Shown: in pieces, positions 35,647 through 42,660 of the stretch
How positions within the stretch are numbered: position 1 is the stretch's first letter
Layout of the letters: every line of letters starts with the position of its first letter
NCBI RefSeq assembly: GCF_001467955.1
Contig: NZ_LNYR01000049.1
Location: 1-42,660 of the forward strand
Source of the DNA: Legionella quateirensis
Lineage (GTDB): Bacteria > Pseudomonadota > Gammaproteobacteria > Legionellales > Legionellaceae
Direction of reading: 5' to 3'
Length of the DNA: 42,660 nucleotides
Made by a program: the position numbers and the translations under genes
The notes under the pieces: model-generated
Seen by the model: the letters and a program-made list of their open reading frames with translations, nothing else
Told to the model about the DNA's origin: nothing
Databases searched by the model: none

Positions 35647-35890
35647 CCTAATAACCGCTCCAACCTTGTCTTTGCGAGCACAGCGAAGCAATCCAGTGTC
35701 GTAATCCAAAACCTCTGGATTGCTTCGCTGTGCTCGCAAAGACGGGATTTAATAGTCCAATTAGTTGATTGTGTATGATTTGATTCTATGTTCAATTTTT
35801 GTGAGGATTACTGAGGAGCAGAACTGTTCACACCTGCCCCTATCTACAATGCCAAAATAAATTGCGAAAAACCTGCTTACCGCTTTGTTA
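35647..35890. repeat. Tandem duplication, copy 2
   Basis: Second copy of the 244-bp unit with only a few substitutions from copy 1. The inverted arms (35668-35696 and 35715-35743) are 29 bp because the outermost base changed. It ends 20 bp before the stop of the 1180-residue gene. No gene was found in the 35333-35909 gap. Confidence 0.9.
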
Positions 35891-35909
35891 GACATACTAT
35901 TGAATAACA

Positions 35910-38900
35910 CTAGGCACTAACCGTTGCTTGAGTGCGGGACGCTACAGGCTGACTTGGTACAGCATGTAAAAATTGACTCAGGATAACATCAGTACATTGC
36001 ACAATAGGTTGCGTGGTGCCTTTTTTATAGAAAACCCCTACCTTCAAAGCATGTGTATTATTCAGTTGTTCCTTGACCCGTCCGGCAGTATCCAAGTCAG
36101 GCACTTCAAGCCAAAACAGAAGATTTGGTTTAGTGCTAATGTTCCATCCTGAATGTCCGGTCAAAAGATGCAGCTGATTCTTTATCAAAGTTCGGGCTTT
36201 AGATACATCAAAAAATGAATAGCTGTTAGATTTCAGCTTATCGATCGGCGTAGTATTTGTTCTGGATTCAGTATTCTTCCCCAAACCAAGTCTTAAATTT
36301 TGAGGAACCTCGTAAGAAATAAAAGGTACTTCAGACTCCAACTCTTTTACCTTGCTTAAAATAGAACACATCATTTCATTAAAAGTTGATGAACCGTATT
36401 TTAATAACAAGTTCGCACTCATTTCGTCGATACGCTTCAGTAGCTCTGCTTCTTTGCCAATTGAGATATAAAATGATTTTAATAAATACAACTTTTTCAG
36501 TTCCCAAACATCCGTTCCCTGCTCACATTCTTTTGATTTACTGCCATCGATGCCTTCTGTTTTTATCATATCAGAAACATAATCAATCAATTGACCTATA
36601 AGATTGACTTGAATCAGGACAGGCTGATTCTCCCGCATTGGAGTGGATTCACTAATGGATTTTAACTGCTTAAATAGGGTTCTTGCCTGGAGAATCGAAC
36701 CAATTTCTGCGCTCCAAACCAAAGCTTCAATATAACGAGATAACATCGATATATAATTGCTCGATTCTTTTGGTAAACCCAATTGAGTATATCGAGATTC
36801 TATTTCAAAAAATAATGCTGCAGCTTTTTGAATTCGTGCTGTTCCTAAATTCTTGGCTGCATTACCATCTTTGGTACGCTCAAGTTCTTTATCTAATGTT
36901 GCTGTTGCGATATTGCTTAACATATCCAATAAGGTACTGGTATTTAAATCGCTAGTTTTACTCTTGTTTGCCAATAACAGGTGATTCAGGTTTACCGTAT
37001 CATCAAATTGCTTCATAGCTAATAAAGTAAGCGAAATAGTTTGAGACATAAATGCTGCCAGGTGTTCATAGAGTGAAAGTAAATCATGTGCAACAATAAA
37101 CTGTAGTAAATTCTCCATCAGCCCTAATTTTTTATAAAAATAGGTATAGGCTGTTTGACTATTCTGCTCATCTAAGGCCTTCTCTGCGCACAATCCATAC
37201 AGCCATGCTCGTGATAGCATCAGCTCAATATACAATGAGATTGATAAATTAGATGATTTTATCAAAGATTCAAAACAGGCGTCCGCTTCATCATATTTTT
37301 TTAAAATAATATATGCTTCTGCAATTTTGAATAAGCCATCATACTGATCATCGCAAGAGTTCAGCTCTTGATGTTCAATTAAATGATCTATTGCTTGAAT
37401 TTCCGCTTTTATAGGAAGTACCTCTCTGAGCAAGATACGATGTGTATCCAAATCATTGTCCAGAGCTGTTGTATGCATTAATTGATTTCTAGCCTTGATG
37501 GTAGAAGTCATTGATTTTATCAGATCTATCGGCGCGAATTTTTTTATTAATTTAGTATCTTTATCTAATATGTCCTTTATCAATTGGCCAATTTTAGAAA
37601 TGGAAAATTCCAAGGCATACTTTTTTACAGCTGAATCTGATCGTCGTAATTGATTTGCATACTCCAACTCATCTGCCAAACATTTAACTCGAGCCAATTT
37701 CTTTATATCGGAGCCAGATACTTTTTTTACTTCTGATTGCCCCTTATTCGGACTGTTTATTGAACTGTTCTGGTCACGTTCAGATCTGGCTCTTTTTAGA
37801 GGCACGTCGATAGATGGAGGGAGATCGGCTGAGTAACGTTCTTTCATTTTTTGAATAAAAGACACTATCTCTTTAAAATCGAGTGGTTTTTTTTCATCAA
37901 ATGGAATAATCCATTCAGGAGTATTTTCGTTTACCACTTTAACATTATAATTTTTAATGAATTTTATTATGGGGATATTTAATTGATACATTTTGCTAAT
38001 TTGTTTGATGCCAGCCAAAAGCACATGTTCATTTTTATTGTATATCGATTGACGATGTTCAATGAGTTTTTCTAATTCCAGCAATCCTTGCAAAGGACTC
38101 ATGGTAGCGACGTTATGGTTTATCCTGGACGCTTTTTTCACTGCTTTAACTGGTGCGACATGGTGTTCTTTAGCTTCTGGTTCAATGGCTTCAGGCAAGA
38201 CAAAATGATCCTGGCTAAAAGCATCAATTATTGCCCTGCATTCTCTTTTCTCATTAGCTGTCAATGATTTTGCTTCCAGGCTAACTCTGGAATTCATCAT
38301 GTACTGCCATAACACGCCAGGTTCGGCATTATCTTCGGGAATAAGTACACTGTGTTTAAAGTGTCCAAGAGCCTCTATCAACCGAGGAATCCACTGTTCT
38401 GCAATTCGTCTTAAAATGTGGCCATGACTGTCTGGATGCATGGATTGATGTTCATGAGCCAGTTTATCGCGAATTTTTTTAAAGAAAGTAAAAACCCCTG
38501 AGTCCTTGCCAAAATTAAGAAAATCAATTAACTCTTTGGATAATTCACCAATACGGGCCAGAACTCTGCCCAAATAATATCGATGCTCTTTATTCTCATA
38601 ATCCAGATCTAATGAGTGCAGATCATTCAGGAGCGAGGAAATACGATGGATATGTTTCTGTGAATACGTATATTGTACCAGGGCAATCAGATGAGGGGAT
38701 ATCTTAAAACCTGCTAAAATGCTTCCTGGTGATTTATTATTGCGTTCTGCATTAAGAATGGATCTGATTTTATTCTTTATATTTCTAAAATCATTTTTTA
38801 GATCCTGAAGTCCCTGTCGAATGGTTAATTTATCAAATTCAGTACTGATTATTTGATCAAGGGCGCTTAAATAAGTGAGTTCCAGTCCGTTAGGCCTGCG

Positions 38901-39452
38901 TTTCGCATTATCATGGCGGTTAATATTGCCGTATTTATTTCGGATGTAATGATGAGCATGCTCCCCTTTATCGTTGTAACTAATCGATTTTGCAAGTCTG
39001 CTAATCTCTTTAAATAGTTGAGGAAGATCGTCAAGCTTTTCCTCAGAAAGTTGTTCCATTTGCTCTATCAATAAGACCAGATGTTCCAAAGTTTTAAGAT
39101 CTTCTGTCTTATCCTGTTGCGCTTTTGTTTTTGAATCAGCACAGTTATCAGACTTTTGTTTTTTAATACCCACTGTGCTTAACCTGTTTATTTTTACCAG
39201 TGAGTTAATATCAAAATGTTCCTCTTTAACTTCGTCTTGACTGAAATAAAAATCTGCTCTGTTCTGAGCCTCATCACTGATAAGGACTAAATAGGAAAAT
39301 GAATTATTCTGCAGGAGACTTGTATCAAGCCCTTGTTCCTTAAACTTTTTTTTCAGATCATCAACACTTGCTTTTCCAATAGAGTAACAAAAGACTTGAG
39401 CTGCTGAATCAGGCGCGTTAAATTGTGAGGCTATTTTTAGGTCAAAAAACAT
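35910..39452 (-). CDS. Large orphan protein with two HEPN/HepT-like segments
   Basis: An 1180-residue soluble protein of no named family I know. Two segments look like HepT/DUF86 HEPN bundles. Segment A (about 292-362) has VLARIGELSKELIDF, then IRDKLAHEHQ with R328-D-x3-H333, then IPRLIEAL. Segment B (about 610-690) has FSISKIGQLIKDIL, then KARNQLMH with R655-N-x3-H660, the exact RNxxxH form of catalytic HEPN RNases. Between them is a linker with a basic patch (KRARSER, 553-559). Residues about 695-900 resemble TPR helices (IAEAYIILKKYDEADACFESL). The tail is rich in Ser, Thr and Ala, as in some Dot/Icm substrates. It may be an RNA-cleaving effector or defence protein; that is inference. Confidence 0.65.
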   Translation of the reverse strand: MFFDLKIASQFNAPDSAAQVFCYSIGKASVDDLKKKFKEQGLDTSLLQNNSFSYLVLISDEAQNRADFYFSQDEVKEEHFDINSLVKINRLSTVGIKKQKSDNCADSKTKAQQDKTEDLKTLEHLVLLIEQMEQLSEEKLDDLPQLFKEISRLAKSISYNDKGEHAHHYIRNKYGNINRHDNAKRRPNGLELTYLSALDQIISTEFDKLTIRQGLQDLKNDFRNIKNKIRSILNAERNNKSPGSILAGFKISPHLIALVQYTYSQKHIHRISSLLNDLHSLDLDYENKEHRYYLGRVLARIGELSKELIDFLNFGKDSGVFTFFKKIRDKLAHEHQSMHPDSHGHILRRIAEQWIPRLIEALGHFKHSVLIPEDNAEPGVLWQYMMNSRVSLEAKSLTANEKRECRAIIDAFSQDHFVLPEAIEPEAKEHHVAPVKAVKKASRINHNVATMSPLQGLLELEKLIEHRQSIYNKNEHVLLAGIKQISKMYQLNIPIIKFIKNYNVKVVNENTPEWIIPFDEKKPLDFKEIVSFIQKMKERYSADLPPSIDVPLKRARSERDQNSSINSPNKGQSEVKKVSGSDIKKLARVKCLADELEYANQLRRSDSAVKKYALEFSISKIGQLIKDILDKDTKLIKKFAPIDLIKSMTSTIKARNQLMHTTALDNDLDTHRILLREVLPIKAEIQAIDHLIEHQELNSCDDQYDGLFKIAEAYIILKKYDEADACFESLIKSSNLSISLYIELMLSRAWLYGLCAEKALDEQNSQTAYTYFYKKLGLMENLLQFIVAHDLLSLYEHLAAFMSQTISLTLLAMKQFDDTVNLNHLLLANKSKTSDLNTSTLLDMLSNIATATLDKELERTKDGNAAKNLGTARIQKAAALFFEIESRYTQLGLPKESSNYISMLSRYIEALVWSAEIGSILQARTLFKQLKSISESTPMRENQPVLIQVNLIGQLIDYVSDMIKTEGIDGSKSKECEQGTDVWELKKLYLLKSFYISIGKEAELLKRIDEMSANLLLKYGSSTFNEMMCSILSKVKELESEVPFISYEVPQNLRLGLGKNTESRTNTTPIDKLKSNSYSFFDVSKARTLIKNQLHLLTGHSGWNISTKPNLLFWLEVPDLDTAGRVKEQLNNTHALKVGVFYKKGTTQPIVQCTDVILSQFLHAVPSQPVASRTQATVSA

Positions 39453-39840
39453 ATTAATTATGAATTAAAAAAATTCAGCATATCCTATCACAAACACCCG
39501 TAATGCTCAATGATAAGCCTTAGTGTAAAAATTTAACCCTATTAGTGTTGTTTTAACAAGCGCTCCTTAGTGTATCAAGACAGAGTAAAACCCCAAGGTC
39601 ATTCCTGCTGCTCTCCATCAGCCCACAATTGTTGATCGCGTGTAACACCATAAACAGCGCCATCATCACCATTGTCGATAAGTTTGAATATTTGGTTAAA
39701 TCCACAAACCCACAAAATTAAAGACCAGACAGTCGAAATGATACACGAAGTGTCGCCGATATCATTTTATTAGAGCTATTTTTACTTCTATTATTAATGC
39801 TGAAGAAGTAGGTAGGAATCAATAGTTAACCCGACATCAG
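39453..39840. other. Intergenic gap, possible decayed fragment
   Basis: The gap separates two minus-strand orphan genes. On the minus strand, about 39599-39757 is open and translates in part to FKLIDNGDDGAVYGVTRDQQ followed by LWADGE, which looks like one blade of a beta-propeller. No start with a ribosome binding site is seen. It may be a relic. No promoter stands out and the rest appears empty. Confidence 0.3.
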
Positions 39841-41325
39841 TTAGCTCGACGTGTTCTTAGTGGCATCCACCAAGCGTTCACTTAATTGAGGAAATTTACT
39901 TTTTATATTATCCACAGCCTCCTCAAGCGACTCCGCATTACAAATGGACTCAAACAAAATTATTCTATAATCATTTTGAGTATGATCTCTCTTAGGATGT
40001 TGCTCTTTTATTTCATTGTTTTTTTCTATTCCTTTAACAGCGATATACTGGATGTCAATCAATTCATCATGATGTTCAAGAGCCTTTACCAAGGCTTTTA
40101 AATTTGGATAAAATTGTTCTTTAAACCTGATTCCAGGTTCAATAAAGAACCCACTGTTTACTATGGACAATAACTCTGAATAAGGCTCCGGTGTTGAACT
40201 GCTGTCCAGATGGACATCTTCAGACACTATATGTTCCAATCCCGATTGATTGTCTGCCAGAGGCGCTGCATTAAACTGCTCAGCAGGCGGAGGTTGGTTG
40301 ATGTCTTTTAATGTAGATTTTAACCACTCTTGTTCAATACTGAAATGAGCGCTTGGACCTATAAGAACCCCGGGATTGCTGCCAAGATCAGATTCGGGCG
40401 GGAAATGCAGCCCAATGCTTAAGGCGTTAACAATTTTTTCAAAAATTTTTAATGGAATTTCGCAGGATAATTGATGAGCGTGGGCACTATCTCCATGAGT
40501 ACGGCTTTTAAAAAATGCATGATACTGATCAGTATACTTGATAGAGAGTACATTAAGAGTACTTGACCGATTGTTATAACATTTAAATCCATGACTCTGT
40601 TCTTCCTGATTCAAGAGCTCATTTTTGGGGATTGGCAACTGCGCCAAAATATCGGTTATTTCACGACGTTCTGCAAAAGTATAATCGGTTATATGTTCAT
40701 TATCTGGCAAACGATTTAATGCCTCATCCAGCCCCTGGATAGTTGATGTATCCACTTCTGCAAGTACACAACCCTCATTAATGGATAAAGGTACCCTGTT
40801 CACAAAATGCAAATACCAACGTTGACTCACATGATCCCGAGTAAGCACATAATCATTGGGAATTAATCCTTCTCTCTTAGGCAAGTTAACCAAAAATCTC
40901 ACAGCAACACCTGCTTTCCATGCTTCCCCTCCCAGCAATAATCCGTGATCCCGCTTTGTTCCAAGACCCAATATAGAAGCTACCTGATCGTGCTGGATAC
41001 CACTCTCAAGAGAACCTATAGGAGCGATAATCATATCAGTAATAAAAGGGTATTTTTTCCCCTCGTGATCGATACCATGAATTAAACCATCATCCTTATA
41101 AAAAGCCGGATAAAGATGAAGTTTTAAATTTAATGGATCGTCTCCTAAATTCAGATCAGGAAGTTCTAATATAAAAATAAACCCGGCGCCTGGAGCAGCG
41201 TTTCCATAAATTTCTTTGGATTGTTCTGTCAAATCAATCGTTACATCAGGATTGAATAGATTAAAACCACTGGTGAGCTTGAAATGTTCTAATTGGGCGA
41301 AAACATCTCTATCTATATCAGGCAT
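39841..41325 (-). CDS. Orphan 494-aa protein, candidate effector
   Basis: I recognise no family. The N-terminal ~200 residues look beta-rich, with GAGFIFILELPDLNLG, LKLHLYPAFYKDDGLIHGID, MIIAPIGSLESGI and WYLHFVNRVPLSINEG, suggesting a compact sandwich domain. A middle region is mixed alpha/beta with a proline-rich linker near 350-380. The end is helical and glutamate-rich (ESICNAESLEEAVDNIKSK), closing in NTSS, as seen in some Dot/Icm substrates. No signal peptide or membrane helix is visible. It lies downstream of no obvious partner and is divergent from the glutaminase gene. Real coding is well supported by length; function is unknown. Confidence 0.65.
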   Translation of the reverse strand: MPDIDRDVFAQLEHFKLTSGFNLFNPDVTIDLTEQSKEIYGNAAPGAGFIFILELPDLNLGDDPLNLKLHLYPAFYKDDGLIHGIDHEGKKYPFITDMIIAPIGSLESGIQHDQVASILGLGTKRDHGLLLGGEAWKAGVAVRFLVNLPKREGLIPNDYVLTRDHVSQRWYLHFVNRVPLSINEGCVLAEVDTSTIQGLDEALNRLPDNEHITDYTFAERREITDILAQLPIPKNELLNQEEQSHGFKCYNNRSSTLNVLSIKYTDQYHAFFKSRTHGDSAHAHQLSCEIPLKIFEKIVNALSIGLHFPPESDLGSNPGVLIGPSAHFSIEQEWLKSTLKDINQPPPAEQFNAAPLADNQSGLEHIVSEDVHLDSSSTPEPYSELLSIVNSGFFIEPGIRFKEQFYPNLKALVKALEHHDELIDIQYIAVKGIEKNNEIKEQHPKRDHTQNDYRIILFESICNAESLEEAVDNIKSKFPQLSERLVDATKNTSS

Positions 41326-41524
41326 TATTAACGCATCATCTTGAGAATAAATAAAAGTATAGCAGATTCAAATGAGTCCTTAAGAATACGTCCAGCATGT
41401 AATCCACTCTGCTAATACCATAGACTCACAACACACGAAGCCCAAATGAGTGACAGTCTGTCAAATCATATTGCATTAATGTGCTAAAATTAGCATAATG
41501 GTCGATTTTTCCAAGCAGGTCCAT

Positions 41525-42460
41525 ATGACAGAAAAATTATTAACTATCAATTTGTTAAAAGAATTAGTTGAATCTGCTGAATTAAATCAGGCAGGCAATA
41601 CCGCTTCCTACATTCCTGAACTGGCAAATGTGAATCAAGAACTAACTGCCCTGGCTGTTCAGCAATTGGGGGAACAACCCGTGTCCTGGAGTAATGCAGA
41701 ATTAAACCCTGTTACCCTGCAAAGCACCAGCAAGTTAATACCGCTCATCGGTTTACTGGAAGAAGTGGGAGAGGAGCAACTTTTTGAATGGGTCAAAGTG
41801 GAACCCTCAGGAGATGATTTTGCATCCATTACCCGACTTGAACAGTTAGGTCCAAAACCATCAAACCCAATGCTCAATGCGGGAGCTATTACCTTATGTT
41901 CTCATATTCCTGGTACAGGTGAACACCAGTTTGGCTGGCTGGAGCATTGGGTAAAAAAATTATTTAATGAAAAACTGAGCATTAATCCCCTGGTATATGC
42001 TTCAGAAAAAAGAACTGGTGACCGTAATCGATCTCTGGCCTATTTATTAAAAAGCCGCAACAATCTGGGTGCTGATGTCAATGAAACTCTGGATTTGTAT
42101 TTTGCCTTATGTTCCTATGAAGCAACACTGGAACAAATGCTTTATCTTCCGTTATTGCTGGCCAATGGCGGTACAGATCCCATGACTCAAGAACGCATCA
42201 TCTCTATAGAAACCTGTAAAATTACTTTGGCCATTATGGCGACCTGTGGTTTGTATGATGAAACAGGAACACACATGGTGAAAACAGGAATACCCGCTAA
42301 AAGCGGAGTATCAGGCTACATTATCGGCACAGTACCGGGAAAAGCAGGCATCGTTGCACTAAGCCCCAGAGTCAATGCAAAAGGAAACAGCATCCGTGGA
42401 GAATTAATGCTGGAAGGTCTATCAAAAGCCATGAATTGGCATTTTGCGATACCCGGATAG
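41525..42460 (+). CDS. glsA: Glutaminase (serine-dependent, beta-lactamase fold)
   Basis: Hydrolyses glutamine to glutamate and ammonia. With the start at 41525 the protein has 311 residues, close to the E. coli enzyme (308), and the catalytic set lines up: S67 and K70 in QSTSK, N118 in NPMLNAGAI, E161 and N168 in SEKRTGDRNRSLA, Y192 in LDLYFALCS and Y244 in CGLYDETG, followed by GIPAKSGVSGYI and GNSIRGE. An ATG 27 bp upstream (41498) has a weaker ribosome site; AGCAGG precedes 41525. Ammonia from this enzyme often serves acid resistance, but context here says nothing about role. Confidence 0.94.
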   Translation: MTEKLLTINLLKELVESAELNQAGNTASYIPELANVNQELTALAVQQLGEQPVSWSNAELNPVTLQSTSKLIPLIGLLEEVGEEQLFEWVKVEPSGDDFASITRLEQLGPKPSNPMLNAGAITLCSHIPGTGEHQFGWLEHWVKKLFNEKLSINPLVYASEKRTGDRNRSLAYLLKSRNNLGADVNETLDLYFALCSYEATLEQMLYLPLLLANGGTDPMTQERIISIETCKITLAIMATCGLYDETGTHMVKTGIPAKSGVSGYIIGTVPGKAGIVALSPRVNAKGNSIRGELMLEGLSKAMNWHFAIPG

Positions 42461-42582
42461 CGACCTCTATCAGTTAAGAACAATTAGGAATGATGGTATA
42501 GATTGGTGCTGAGCATGCGAAGCCCTGAGTCATTCCTTCATTGTTTTAACGAGGATATTATCTAATATTCAGTAGAATAGTT

Positions 42583-42660
42583 CGTCTTTGCGAACGAAGT
42601 GAAGCAATCCAGATCACATCTCCAATCAGGCTCCGTTCTGGATTGCTTCGCGTTGCTCGC
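42583..42660. repeat. Dispersed palindromic repeat, cut by window end
   Basis: CGTCTTTGCGAACGAAGTGA and AGCAATCCAG form the left arm, and CTGGATTGCTTCGCGTTGCT at 42638 onward starts the right arm. It is the same element as at 35402 with a different spacer. The right end lies beyond the window. It follows the glutaminase stop by about 120 bp. Confidence 0.75.

Noticed and set aside
37774..37800. KRARSER basic patch in the 1180-aa protein as a nuclear localisation signal
   Set aside because: Too short and common in linkers; no second basic cluster supports it.

Overview
The window looks like a chromosomal segment of a Legionella species. The sequence is AT-rich gammaproteobacterial DNA. It has two tandem porins of the Legionella major outer membrane protein type, an ankyrin-repeat protein, a degenerate eukaryote-like protein kinase and several large orphan proteins of the kind that often prove to be Dot/Icm effectors. 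It also carries dispersed palindromic intergenic repeats. The genus call is inference from family content; no rRNA or marker gene is present, and I saw no tRNA, CRISPR array or transposase.

Left third (1-13.8 kb, minus strand): a polymorphic-toxin style operon. A well-formed sigma-70 promoter (13784-13812) precedes a 44-residue one-helix membrane protein. A secreted Ig-like-domain protein follows, then a 3740-residue RHS/YD-repeat protein, then a small secreted LprI/DUF1311 protein. The RHS protein carries a LysM module, a glycine/alanine-rich hydrophobic stretch and a C-terminal lysozyme-like domain. DUF1311 proteins include lysozyme inhibitors, so the last two genes read as a cell-wall-degrading toxin and its periplasmic immunity protein.

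Middle (14-27.5 kb): hemF with a conserved partner lies divergent from an Fe-S type fnr, and a fatty acid desaturase follows fnr. An identical 14-bp FNR-type operator sits in both flanking promoters, about 40 bp upstream of plausible start sites for hemF and the desaturase. This suggests a small oxygen regulon of heme, oxygen sensing and membrane lipid desaturation. Next come trhP and a stand-alone chorismate mutase 8 bp apart; published work says TrhP tRNA hydroxylation needs prephenate, the mutase product. A phytochelatin-synthase-like cysteine peptidase, an MgtA-type P-type ATPase, a nitroreductase, a short CaiB/BaiF CoA-transferase and the two porins complete the block.

Right third (27.6-42.6 kb): Legionella-type accessory genes mixed with metabolic ones. 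They are an ankyrin protein, a kinase-like protein, a decayed gene, an orphan membrane protein divergent from a heavy-metal-type two-component system with a copper-box-like palindrome between them, a TerB-like/Coq4-like fusion, a 244-bp tandem duplication with near-perfect 30-bp inverted repeats, an 1180-residue protein with two HEPN/HepT-like segments bearing R-x4-H motifs, a 494-residue orphan and a glutaminase.
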